NCBI RefSeq assembly: GCF_008123425.1
Contig: NZ_VSSS01000080.1
Span: forward strand, 23,117 to 87,116
Source of the DNA: Bradyrhizobium rifense
GTDB lineage: Bacteria; Pseudomonadota; Alphaproteobacteria; Rhizobiales; Xanthobacteraceae
Length of the DNA stretch: 64,000 nucleotides
Direction: 5' to 3'
The notes under the pieces were generated by a model. It made no database searches, was not told where the DNA came from, and was given only the letters and a program-made list of their open reading frames with translations. The translations under genes were made by a program, and so were the position numbers. How positions within the stretch are numbered: the stretch's first letter is position 1; every line of letters begins with the position of its first letter. Positions 43,701 to 50,996 of the stretch are shown here, piece by piece.

Positions 43701-45033
43701 CTGGAAGGCGGACGCCGCGATCCAGGGGCTCGGCCGCACCAACCGGACCAACCAGGCGCAACCGCCGCTGTTTCGCCCGATCGCAACCGATGTGAAGGCC
43801 GAAAAGCGTTTTTTGAGCACCATTGCCCGCCGGCTCGACACATTGGGGGCCATCACGCGCGGCCAGCGCCAGACCGGAGGGCAGGGTCTGTTCCGGCCCG
43901 AGGACAATTTGGAAAGCCAGTACGGCCGCGACGCTTTGCGCCAGCTCTACACGCTGCTCGCCCGCGGCAAGGTCGAGGGCTGCTCGCTGGAGCGGTTTGA
44001 GGATGCGACCGGCCTGAAGCTGACGGATGCCAATGGTCTCAGGGATGACCTGCCGCCGATCACGACGTTCCTGAACCGGTTGCTGGCGCTCACGATCGAG
44101 CTTCAGAACATCCTGTTCACCGTCTTCGAGCAGCTCCTGACGGCTCGGATCGAAGGCGCGGTTGCCTCGGGCACCTATGACGTCGGGCTGGAAACGCTCC
44201 GCGCCGAGAGCTTTGTCGTCACCGACCGGCGCACGATTTACGTTCATCCCGGCACTGGCGCCGAATCCCGGCTTCTCACGATCACCCAGCGCCAGCGTAA
44301 TCATCCAGTCAGCTTGGATGATGCTCTTGGTCGTCTTTCCGATCGTGCCGCCGTCCGACTGATCAATGAGCGCTCGGGCCGTGCCGCCGTACAGATCCCA
44401 GCTCCGAGCTTCATGCTTGATGACGGCGAGATCGAGCGGCGCGTCCGCCTGATCCGGCCGATGGAGCAGCACAGCATCCCCCTCAACATGATGGTGGAAA
44501 GCCATTGGGTCGAGGCCGACCGCGAACGCTTCGCCGCGGCTTGGCTGGCGGAGCTTGCCGACGTGCCCGAATTCACGGAAAGCACGATCCACATCGTGGC
44601 CGGCTTGCTGCTGCCGATCTGGAAACGTCTGCCGAACGAATCGACCCGCGTCTATCGGCTGCAGACCGACACGGGCGAGCGGGTCATCGGCCGCAAGGTC
44701 TCGACTACCTGGGTGGCGAACGCCCTTGCGGCGGACGCGCCGACGTTGACGCCGGACGCTGCCTTCGCCGCGCTCATGGAGGGACGGACCGTCCTCGAGC
44801 TTGCGGAGGGGCTCCAGCTTCGCCGCGCCCGGGTAATGGGCGCGTACCGAATCGAGCTGTCGGGCTTCGTCGACACGATGCGCGATCGCTTGCGGGCTTA
44901 CGGCCTCTTTGGAGAGATCATTTCCTGGAAGCTGCGCATGTTTGTGCCCACGGACGCAAGCGGCGTCGAGATCCTGTCGAAGGTGCTCGACACCTATCCG
45001 GTTGCGCGCATCGGTGAGCGAGAGGCCGCGTGA
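40711..45033 (+). CDS. Strawberry-notch family helicase with N-terminal methyltransferase-like domain
   Basis: 1440 residues. Residues ~150-220 look like a SAM-dependent DNA methyltransferase: EPSAGTGLLAIFAEL (motif I, from 150) and MNPPF (NPPF 215-218). The helicase part starts with GDGTGAGKGRQ (501-511), continues to FDESHAMQNA (D610-H613), and has the C-terminal Helicase_C_4 stretch GLGRTNRTNQAQPPL typical of strawberry-notch (SNO) proteins. Such giant SNO proteins are constant in ICEMlSym-type elements and plasmids; they may handle element DNA on entry and counter restriction. Its stop overlaps the toprim start (TGATG). Confidence 0.92.
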   Translation: MTESLAGGAAAVPLSMRAAATLTSATVRAARQLAIDLERGRRIDAAVLRGAMEAAFGASDATGVWNWKTACDVCEAATVLFLRKFGPAIRVKAGSTAAMLPMLAKITRCLPTHTRRSQDSQALQQFSTPIPLGLAACTAAGIAPSDRVLEPSAGTGLLAIFAELAGGAFVLNELAESRAALLDQLFAKVKVTRFDAAQIDDHLDADVVPSVVLMNPPFSALANVDRRMPDAAFRHIASALARLCDGGRLVAITGASLAPDNPAWRDAFVRLQQRGRVVFSAAIDGAVYAKHGTHTDTRLLVIDKQPAADPNVLPASLGMAGDVATLLDWVTQHVPPRLPVVAPVVVDVIRRPAISRSVGASAPRASSTSSGAAPEGVELSYETVEWSPPEGIRLTDALYEEYVLQAIRIPGAHAHPTKLVQSAAMASVAPPKPSYQPHLSANVVADGILSDAQLESVVYAGEAHSEFLAGSWTVDATFDVVTAARDDAENAVRFRRGWFLGDGTGAGKGRQVAGILVDNWLKGCRRAVWISKSDKLIEDAQRDWSALGMERLLVTPLSRFRQGTPIRLAEGVLFTTYATLRTDERGEKLSRVRQIVQWLGSDFDGVMVFDESHAMQNAAGQKGERGDQAASQQGRAGLRLQHALPNARVVYVSATGATTVHNLAYAQRLGLWGGADFPFATRAEFVEAIEEGGVAAMEVLARDLKALGLYAARSLSYGGVAYELIEHQLTPEQVRIYDAYARAFSVIHNNLDAAMRAANITGETGTLNGQAKSAARSAFESAKQRFFGHLLTSTKTPSLIRSIERDLDSGHAAVIQIVSTGEALMERRLAEIPTEEWGDVQVDITPREYVLDYLAHSFPVQLYEPFTDSEGNLCSRPVYRDGQPVESREAVARRDRLIEKLASLPPVPGALDQVVQRFGTDMVAEVTGRSRRIVRKGDRMVVENRAGSANLAETSAFMDDIKRILVFSDAGGTGRSYHAELSARNRRLRVHYLLEPGWKADAAIQGLGRTNRTNQAQPPLFRPIATDVKAEKRFLSTIARRLDTLGAITRGQRQTGGQGLFRPEDNLESQYGRDALRQLYTLLARGKVEGCSLERFEDATGLKLTDANGLRDDLPPITTFLNRLLALTIELQNILFTVFEQLLTARIEGAVASGTYDVGLETLRAESFVVTDRRTIYVHPGTGAESRLLTITQRQRNHPVSLDDALGRLSDRAAVRLINERSGRAAVQIPAPSFMLDDGEIERRVRLIRPMEQHSIPLNMMVESHWVEADRERFAAAWLAELADVPEFTESTIHIVAGLLLPIWKRLPNESTRVYRLQTDTGERVIGRKVSTTWVANALAADAPTLTPDAAFAALMEGRTVLELAEGLQLRRARVMGAYRIELSGFVDTMRDRLRAYGLFGEIISWKLRMFVPTDASGVEILSKVLDTYPVARIGEREAA

Positions 45034-46094
45034 TGTCCCGCGATGCTTCCGAATTGGCACGCCGCCTCGCGCGCGAGACGGAGGCGGTGTGCCGACATTA
45101 TCTCTCCAATGGCAAGCGGGCGGGGCGGTACTGGCTGGTCGGCGACGTCCACAACACCCCGGGTCGCTCGTTATTTGTGCGGCTCCAGGACTCGCCGAGG
45201 GGGCCGGCGGGCAAGTGGACCGATGCCGCAACAGGAGGCCATGGCGATCTCCTCGACATCATCCGCGAAAGTCTGGCCTTGCGAGACTTTCGTGACGTTG
45301 CCGAAGAGGCGAGGCGCTTTCTCAAACTTCCACGTTCTGAGCAGCAACCCGCACCGAGACCTATTCCCTCAGTCGTAGCGCCCGGATCGCAGCAAGCCGC
45401 TAGTCGGCTCTTTGCGATATCCAGTCCGATCGATGGGACCATAGCCGAAGCATATTTGCATCGCCGCGGTATAACCCGTATCCACCATGGTGGCAGCCTG
45501 CGCTTCCACCCACGCTGCTACTATCGGCCCGACGACCATTTGCCGACTGAAACGTGGCCGGCGATGATTGCCCGCGTCACGGACCTCGACGGACAGGTCA
45601 CTGGCGTGCACCGGACCTGGCTCGATCCGGACGGATTCGATCGTGTTCGGCTCGGCAAGGCTCCGATCGATACGCCACGACGGGCCATGGGCGACCTTCT
45701 CGGCAACGCTGTTCGCTTCGGCGTGGTGGACGACGTGCTCGCTGCCGGCGAGGGTATCGAAACCATGCTGTCGTTGCGTTACGTGCTGCCGAGCATGCCG
45801 ATGGCAGCTGCGCTTTCGGCCAATCACCTCTCGGCCATGCTGCTGCCGTCTGGTCTGCGTCGTCTCTATATTGCGCGCGACGCTGATGCTGCCGGCGATG
45901 CCGTACAGGCTATTCTCACCCAGCGCGCAGCAGACGCCGGCATTGAAGCCATCGCGCTGTCGCCGCGGCTGGGCGACTTCAACGAAGATCTGCACGTTTT
46001 CGGCCTCGATTCCCTACGGGCAGCCTTGCGGCTTCAGCTTGTGCCGGAGGACGTCGTTCGCTTCCTGCATTCGTCGACGGTGGTCGCGGAATAG
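45033..46094 (+). CDS. Toprim-domain protein of ICEs
   Basis: 353 residues from ATG 45033, overlapping the SNO stop by one base. The N-terminal zinc-free primase-like region (LARETEAVCRHYLSNGKRAG, GGHGDLLDIIRES) is followed by a Toprim domain: AAGEGIETMLSLRYVLP (Glu) and LYIARDADAAGDAVQAIL (DxD). Toprim enzymes nick, join or prime DNA; this family (DUF7146 plus Toprim) accompanies SNO helicases in conjugative elements and probably primes the transferred strand. Co-translated with the helicase. Confidence 0.9.
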   Translation: MSRDASELARRLARETEAVCRHYLSNGKRAGRYWLVGDVHNTPGRSLFVRLQDSPRGPAGKWTDAATGGHGDLLDIIRESLALRDFRDVAEEARRFLKLPRSEQQPAPRPIPSVVAPGSQQAASRLFAISSPIDGTIAEAYLHRRGITRIHHGGSLRFHPRCYYRPDDHLPTETWPAMIARVTDLDGQVTGVHRTWLDPDGFDRVRLGKAPIDTPRRAMGDLLGNAVRFGVVDDVLAAGEGIETMLSLRYVLPSMPMAAALSANHLSAMLLPSGLRRLYIARDADAAGDAVQAILTQRAADAGIEAIALSPRLGDFNEDLHVFGLDSLRAALRLQLVPEDVVRFLHSSTVVAE

Positions 46095-46218
46095 CTCCCG
46101 GTCTTCGATCGACGTTGATAAGCCGGTCATAGGCGAGGCCAATACCGGAAGAGGACGCGACCTCGGCCTTCTAGAGGGCGATCGGACGGCAAGCGGCCCG
46201 GGCCGGCAATGGCTGCGT

Positions 46219-46401
46219 CCGGCTATTTTCCGCCGCGCGCCGGCGATGAGAAGACACATCATGCGTTTGGCGGCGCGCTTTGCATCGCGAAGCAAAATAG
46301 CCGGCCTCCGCCATCCTCCGCTGTCGCTGCGGCCCTTTCGGGTTCTGGCCCGTTCCTCCTGCCGTCAGAGGATCGCCACGAAGGCCGCGATGGTCGCGGC
46401 C
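46219..46401 (+). promoter_or_regulatory. Hairpin-rich leader before DUF2493 gene
   Basis: Long-range perfect stem CCGGCTATTTT/AAAATAGCCGG (46219-46229, 46294-46304) enclosing GCGCGCC/GGCGCGC, then a perfect hairpin GGCCGCGA-TGG-TCGCGGCC (46383-46401) 24 bases before the ATG. A related hairpin lies before DUF736 (48476-48494). Confidence 0.5.
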
Positions 46402-46424
46402 GATCCGGCAAAGGACCTCTTCCC

Positions 46425-47348
46425 ATGACCGACCATGACGACATCGAACCGCCGCATGCCTCTTCCCCAACCGACCACGTCCTCACCGAATTGCAACTCT
46501 TCGGCTACCGTCCCTTCGACGACCAGCCCGATCCACGGCCGCTCCCGGAGGGCAAGATGATCGCCGGCGCCGTGGTGGATATCTTTGACGCCCTTGTTGC
46601 GACCCTGAACGACACGCGGCTTGAACCGGACCTTGACGATCTGCTCTGGTCGACCGTCAACTTGTTCCATCGGGCCCTCGAACGCATCGAACGCCACCTC
46701 GACGACAACGAGCAGGCTCAGCACAAGAGCCAGCGCGAGCAGAACGGCTCCGAAGTGCGATCGGTCGAACTCGAGCGCCTGACGGCCGAAGGCATCACGC
46801 TGATCGAGCGCCGCAACTGCCTGGAGCTCTTCCGCGAGCAAGCGATTGAACGATTTGATGTCCATACCGGCTCGTCCTGGCGCCCGCGGTCGGGATCATT
46901 GGTCAATCACCGAACGCTCACCGCGGCAATGATTGACTCCCGTGACTTCATCGCCGCCAAGCGTCGCGCCGAGACCGAGGTCTTGTTGCCATCAGGATCG
47001 AAAATCGCACTCACCGGTGGCCTCGACTTCAATGACCACAACCTAATCTGGGATCGTCTCGACAAGGTTCATGCCAAGCACCCCGACATGGTCCTCCTCC
47101 ATGGCGGCTCCCCGAAGGGCGCTGAACTGATCGCTTCGAAATGGGCGACCAGCCGCAAGGTGCCGCAGATCGCCTTCAAGCCCGACTGGACGAAACACGC
47201 CAAGGCGGCGCCGTTCAAGCGCAACGATGCCCTGCTCGAGCTTCTGCCGATCGGCGTCATGCATTTCCCGGGCACGGGAATCCAGGACAACCTCGCCGAC
47301 AAGGCGAAGCGGCTCGGCATCCCCGTCTGGAGCTTCGGCGGCGCGTGA
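46425..47348 (+). CDS. DUF2493 (YspA/SLOG-like) protein
   Basis: 307 residues from ATG 46425 (MTDHDDIEPPHASS). N-terminal ~180 residues are a helical region with a strongly charged segment (RHLDDNEQAQHKSQREQNGS); C-terminal DUF2493 domain: KIALTGGLDFNDHNLIWDRL, VLLHGGSPKGAELIASKWA, IAFKPDWTKHAKAAPFKRND, a Rossmann-like SLOG fold that may bind nucleotide ligands. Conserved in these ICEs next to SNO/toprim; function unknown, perhaps signalling to or protecting the element. Confidence 0.88.
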   Translation: MTDHDDIEPPHASSPTDHVLTELQLFGYRPFDDQPDPRPLPEGKMIAGAVVDIFDALVATLNDTRLEPDLDDLLWSTVNLFHRALERIERHLDDNEQAQHKSQREQNGSEVRSVELERLTAEGITLIERRNCLELFREQAIERFDVHTGSSWRPRSGSLVNHRTLTAAMIDSRDFIAAKRRAETEVLLPSGSKIALTGGLDFNDHNLIWDRLDKVHAKHPDMVLLHGGSPKGAELIASKWATSRKVPQIAFKPDWTKHAKAAPFKRNDALLELLPIGVMHFPGTGIQDNLADKAKRLGIPVWSFGGA

Positions 47349-47484
47349 ACGCCGTCGTGCTCGCCTCGAAGACAAGGGGAGTTGCACGCCGCAACTCCGC
47401 CTCGTTTCGTTTTTACATCCAAAACTGCGCCGTGGTGGTGGTGGAAGGCGCGACTGGCATATCTATGCATATGGAGCCACCACC

Positions 47485-47967
47485 ATGCTCGCGCTTGGGC
47501 TTGTTCTCAACACACTCGGCATTGGCTTGTTCTGTTGGGCGATCTTTGCGCTCGCTGTGTATGCCCTGCCGTTTTTCGTCGCAATCAGCGTCGGAATGTT
47601 GGCATTTCGTGATGGCGCGGGCGTCTTCGGCGCACTGCTTATCGGAATTGCATCTGGCGCGCTGACGCTTGCCGCTGGTCAGGTCATCGTCGCCGTTAGT
47701 CGGTCCTTGACCTTGCGCGTCGCGATCGCAACCGCATTCGCGATCCCCGCGGCAATCGCTGGCTATCATGTGGTGTTTGCCCTCTCGCAGATCGGGGTGC
47801 CTTCGCTGGCTTGGCGCGAGGCCTTCGCTTGCGGAGGTGCGGTTTGCATCGGCTGCACGGCATGGGCGCGCTTGACCGTTTTCGTGGAGACCCGCCCGTT
47901 GGAGTCGGGCGGGCTGGTGGAGAATATCCCTCAACCCGTTCTTACAGCCGCCACGCACGAACGATGA
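47485..47967 (+). CDS. Multi-pass membrane protein of the ICE
   Basis: 160 residues from ATG 47485. Four to five hydrophobic helices (LVLNTLGIGLFCWAIFALAV, YALPFFVAISVGMLAF, FGALLIGIASGALTLAAGQV, VAIATAFAIPAAIAGYHVVF) and a soluble C terminus. No enzymatic motif. Genes of this kind lie between DUF2493 and DUF736 in related elements. Its end overlaps a minus-strand DUF736 relic. Confidence 0.75.
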   Translation: MLALGLVLNTLGIGLFCWAIFALAVYALPFFVAISVGMLAFRDGAGVFGALLIGIASGALTLAAGQVIVAVSRSLTLRVAIATAFAIPAAIAGYHVVFALSQIGVPSLAWREAFACGGAVCIGCTAWARLTVFVETRPLESGGLVENIPQPVLTAATHER

Positions 47968-48138
47968 GGCTTCGTCGCAATCATCGAGCAAGACCGCACA
48001 GCGCGCCACGTTGAACGAGGGGTCGTCGAGCTTGAGCGAGAAGTAACAGCGCTCCTCCTCGGAGCGCTTTAAGCAAGCCCTACCGATCTCTGTCTGGCCC
48101 ACATAGCTGCGGTGGAGCGGCGCGCCACGCTCGATCAT
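47955..48138 (-). pseudogene. DUF736 relic, inverted partial copy
   Basis: Reads RSYVGQTEIGRACLKRSEEE and SLKLDDPSFNVARCAVLLDD, clearly homologous to residues ~45-90 of the intact DUF736 protein at 48519-48839 but on the opposite strand, without a start region (KKVGNDLQGEI..) or the C-terminal LLWSRP. Together the copies form an imperfect ~150-bp inverted repeat. It is a leftover of duplication and inversion. Confidence 0.8.
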
Positions 48139-48518
48139 TTCCTTTCAGGACGATACCGCCCTTTGCGGCAGATTGTTTCTCTTTCTGCGCCGAACCGTAC
48201 CAACCCCTTGTTCAGCAGAACCGAGATTCGCCAGACTTCTCCTTAAGATTGCGGTTCAGCACGCGGACCACGTGGCCTCTTTGATGGCTTGATCTGGCCG
48301 AAGACCGGCTGCGCCTCGATCGTCTGAGCCGCAACGCCGTTGATGCGACTTTCTTCCCCTGGGCTTCGCCCATTCCTCGCGAGACAAGAAAGTCGCCACA
48401 ACGACGTCCTCCGCTGCGCTTCGGCCCGCGAGCGGGTGCGTCGCCGATCGTCTTCGGCCTTTAGATCGCCATCGAGGCCGCGGTGGTCGCGGGCTCGAAA
48501 CACAACAGGAGAAGTGAC
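48139..48518. other. 380-bp leader and spacer before DUF736
   Basis: No gene. Contains TCCGCTGCGCTTCGGCC (48410-48426), also present before ietA (7878-7894), the hairpin GCCGCGGTGGTCGCGGG (48477-48493) akin to the one before DUF2493, and AGGAGAAG as ribosome site. Confidence 0.5.
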
Positions 48519-48839
48519 ATGGCTAACATCGGTTCTTTCAAGAAAGTCGGCAACGATTTGCAGGGCGAGATCATCACCCTGAGCTTGCAGGCCAAGGGCG
48601 TCCGCATCGTCGCCGAGACCAACCGCTCCAACGACAACGCTCCCAGCCACCGCATCTATGTGGGCCGGGCGGAGATCGGGGCAGCGTGGTCGAAGCGCTC
48701 CGAAGAGGGACGCGACTACCTCTCGCTCAAGCTCGACGACCCCTCGTTCAACGCGCCGATCTACGCGAACCTGTTCGATGAGGAAGGCGGCGAAGGCTAC
48801 ACCTTGCTCTGGTCGCGGCCGCGCAAGAACGGAGAGTGA
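48519..48839 (+). CDS. DUF736 protein
   Basis: 106 residues. MANIGSFKKVGNDLQGEIIT starts the standard DUF736 domain; SHRIYVGRAEIGAAWSKRSE and YLSLKLDDPSFNAPIYANLF complete it, ending LLWSRPRKNGE. Very common small, beta-rich protein of rhizobial plasmids and ICEs, function undetermined. Good ribosome site and a strong terminator after it (48854-48884) show a separately regulated single gene. Confidence 0.95.
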   Translation: MANIGSFKKVGNDLQGEIITLSLQAKGVRIVAETNRSNDNAPSHRIYVGRAEIGAAWSKRSEEGRDYLSLKLDDPSFNAPIYANLFDEEGGEGYTLLWSRPRKNGE

Positions 48840-48853
48840 GACTCATTAGCGCC

Positions 48854-48884
48854 AAGCCCCGCCCGAACTGCTCGGGCGGGGCTT
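48854..48884 (+). terminator. Terminator after DUF736
   Basis: AAGCCCCGCCCGA, loop ACTGC, TCGGGCGGGGCTT: perfect 13-bp stem followed by CCTCTT. Also lies downstream of the minus-strand qseC, so it may serve both directions. Confidence 0.85.
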
Positions 48885-49001
48885 CCTCTTGGAGGAAAGT
48901 CGACTGACCAAAGCTGCAGCTAGACCGGCTTGGTCAGTTGATTTTCAAGTTTAAGACACGCACTTACGTGGCGCTTGTCCGCGTGGCGAACTCGCCCAAT
49001 G

Positions 49002-49283
49002 CTATTGCTTCTTGGAACGTGGACGCGCTGACTTGCGACCCTTAGGCAACGTCTTGGGTGTCGCCGCTCCCTTGGGTGGCTGAACAAAGAATTCAGATAA
49101 ATGAACACCCAGCGTCTCGGCGAGTCGGTCGAGAAGATCAATTGTCGGATTCTCAGATTGCCGCTCAAGGCCGCTCATATATGATCGGTCAATCCCGGCA
49201 TCGTAGGCCAGTTGCTCTTGCGGAATACCGCGATCCACGCGGATCCGGCGCACATTCCAGGCCACGAGCGCGCGAGCTTTCAT
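49002..49283 (-). CDS. qseC: XRE-family regulator, QseC-like
   Basis: 93 residues. RRIRVDRGIPQEQLAYDAGI then DRSYMSGLERQSENPTIDLL is a textbook XRE/Cro helix-turn-helix; the tail is Lys/Arg-rich. It diverges from a DUF2285 gene (qseM) across 107 bp that contains palindromes. In ICEMlSymR7A the same divergent pair is qseC/qseM: QseC tunes its own and the antiactivator's transcription so that only some cells can transfer the element. Identity is inferred from domain, size and order. Confidence 0.75.
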   Translation of the reverse strand: MKARALVAWNVRRIRVDRGIPQEQLAYDAGIDRSYMSGLERQSENPTIDLLDRLAETLGVHLSEFFVQPPKGAATPKTLPKGRKSARPRSKKQ

Positions 49284-49327
49284 GCGCTCAAACAGCCATT
49301 AGGCAGACCATCAAACCACTGGCTATA

Positions 49328-49372
49328 ACCGAACTATTTTGGTAAGTTTCGCTTACAATGCAGATTAGCGAA
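49328..49372. promoter_or_regulatory. Palindromes between qseC and qseM
   Basis: ACCGAACTATTTTGGT (49328-49343, imperfect) and TTCGCT...AGCGAA (49348-49353, 49367-49372). Placed between the divergent starts, where QseC-type regulators bind. Candidate operators for both promoters. Confidence 0.5.
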
Positions 49373-49390
49373 GTGCGCGCATAAGCCTAC

Positions 49391-49669
49391 ATGACGAAGC
49401 CACCGTTAGATCCTGATGTCGCCGATGTCGCGCCGCATGAGCCGGTGCTGACGACCTATGATGAGCAGCACCTCGTGACGTATTGGCGACTTCTTGATGC
49501 CGAAGCCGATGGCGCGGACTGGAAAGAAGTGACCCGGATCGTGTTGCACATCGATCCCGATCGTGAACCGGATCGCGCTCGCAATGCGTTTGATAGTCAT
49601 CTGGCCCGCGCAAAATGGATGGCAGACCACGGCTACCGCGACTTGCTTCGCGGCGGCGCGCCTAAATAG
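49391..49669 (+). CDS. qseM: DUF2285 antiactivator, QseM-like
   Basis: 92 residues: VLTTYDEQHLVTYWRLLDAE, WKEVTRIVLHIDPDREPDRA, RAKWMADHGYRDLLRGGAPK. A single DUF2285 domain, the size and sequence type of QseM, which in ICEMlSymR7A binds and silences the transfer activators FseA and TraR. Followed ~160 bp later by the split fseA gene whose second half has the same domain family, consistent with the antiactivator mimicking its target. Confidence 0.75.
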   Translation: MTKPPLDPDVADVAPHEPVLTTYDEQHLVTYWRLLDAEADGADWKEVTRIVLHIDPDREPDRARNAFDSHLARAKWMADHGYRDLLRGGAPK

Positions 49670-49827
49670 CAAAATCTGTCATGAAGAATTCGCACCCGAG
49701 AACAGATTTCCCCGCTGACGCGTGATCGCCTGCAGGCATCACGCAATGCATAATTGGCGACTTCCACAACAATCCCAAGCTTCATAGACATTGCGCCGCA
49801 ATCGTCTTACAGCAGGGGATCACAGCA

Positions 49828-50590
49828 ATGTCCGAGTTCGACTGGCGCTCACCAGAGGCGTATCAGCACGCTATCAAGTCGGGCGAGATGGCGGATTTCG
49901 CCTGGGAGTCACTGCGGCGCAGCTCCAACTATCGGGCTTCCTATCGTGAAAATCGATCGCAGATGACTTCCGAATTCCGAAGGAGATGGGGCATCTGCTT
50001 TCGCCCATGACCCGCAGGGGTCCTTTCACCAACAGACTATCTTCTGGGCTCCTGAGGCGTTGCCGACGGTGGTGCCGGTCGTTCGCAGCGCGTCCGGCTC
50101 AAAAGCGGTCGGCGCGGGGCTACTGCTTGCCGACCTTTCATCGGGCGCCATCAGACAGGCATCTGACGGCTGGCATGCCGTATTGCGCCTTCAAGGGGCA
50201 CAACATCATCTTTGGCTAAAAGAGGCGCCGCAGTTTGGTGTCTCTTATGCGGCCGAACTGCCGCTCGATGCGGACTTTGAGATCCGCGCCCACGCCTCAC
50301 ATCGGCTGTGGCGCGCAATCAACGGCCGCCCGCCGGGACCTCCCCTTCATCAGCTTTCGGCGCAGCGGCGCGAACGACTCGTCTTGGTGCTGCGAGCGCT
50401 CGATGGACACATGGAGGGTGTTTCCTATCGCGTCATCGCCGAGGTGCTGTTCGGCCGAAAACGCATCCCTGAGCGCGCCTGGAAAACCCACGAATTGCGC
50501 AGCCGGACCATCCGCCTCGTGCAGGCTGGCTTGGCTCTGATGCGCGGCGGCTATCGCGCATTGCTACGTCCTTCATCTCGCAAGGAGTAG
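49828..50590 (+). CDS. fseA: FseA-like excision activator, two frames joined by a +1 shift
   Basis: Frame 1 from ATG 49828 encodes the DUF6499 transcription-regulator domain (MSEFDWRSPEAYQHAIKSG, FAWESLRRSSNYRASYRE, TSEFRRRWGICF) and stops at 50008-50010. Frame +1 continues AHDPQGSFHQQTIFWAPEAL and PTVVPV, then DUF2285 (RLVLVLRALDGHMEGVSYRV, RTIRLVQAGLALMRGGYRAL) to 50590. The sequence at the join is TGC TTT C GCC: skipping one base after TTT (49999-50001) gives one protein of ~253 residues. In ICEMlSymR7A, msi172/msi171 are fused the same way by low-frequency programmed +1 frameshifting to make FseA, which activates rdfS. A mutation or sequencing error is the alternative. Confidence 0.75.
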
Positions 50591-50594
50591 AGCA

Positions 50595-50631
50595 GGGGTG
50601 CCGAAAATCGTCGCTCGATCTTCGGCATCCC
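50595..50631 (+). terminator. Hairpin after fseA
   Basis: GGGGTGCCGAA (50595-50605) with TTCGGCATCCC (50621-50631), eleven pairs with one G-U, and an inner ATCG/CGAT pairing. No T-run, so it may be an attenuator or a processing site before rdfS. Confidence 0.55.
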
Positions 50632-50714
50632 TCTAAGCACGCTGACTGCGCCATCGTGACCGTCGACGCGCGGGCCGAGCCGGCCGCGCTCCAGACGACC
50701 ACGGAGCCTCGCAA

Positions 50715-50993
50715 ATGCCCGATCCGAACGCCGGCCTGCCGCCGCGATACCTGCGCACGCCCGAAGCGGCGCGCTTTCTCGGACTTTCCGGCCGAACCCT
50801 GGAAAAGCACCGCACCTATGGGACAGGCCCGACCTACCGCAAGCTCGGGGGTCGCGTTGTGTATGCGATCGAGGACCTGAAGGCGTGGGTTGACCGTGGC
50901 GCCAAAACGTCCACCAGCGATCCCGGCACAGGCACGGTCCTGCCCGCGAAGCGGCACACACCCATTCCGTATGCCGGCAAGGAGCGGCGCTGA
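50715..50993 (+). CDS. rdfS: RdfS-like excisionase (AlpA/MerR helix-turn-helix)
   Basis: 92 residues. PPRYLRTPEAARFLGLSGRT and YRKLGGRVVYAIEDLKAWVD form the winged helix-turn-helix of AlpA/Xis proteins. Such recombination directionality factors turn the ICE integrase from insertion to excision. Lies directly between fseA, its known activator in ICEMlSymR7A, and repA, four bases on, which matches the rdfS operon of that element. The family is clear; the exact role is inferred. Confidence 0.8.
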   Translation: MPDPNAGLPPRYLRTPEAARFLGLSGRTLEKHRTYGTGPTYRKLGGRVVYAIEDLKAWVDRGAKTSTSDPGTGTVLPAKRHTPIPYAGKERR

Positions 50994-50996
50994 CCC

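Noticed and set aside
43087..45231. 714-codon minus-strand frame opposite the strawberry-notch gene
   Set aside because: Shadow caused by high third-position GC; no motif, while the forward strand has clear helicase motifs.
49828..50590. Simple pseudogene call for the split regulator
   Set aside because: Not adopted as the main reading because the homologous ICE system uses a natural +1 frameshift at the same domain junction; kept as the alternative.
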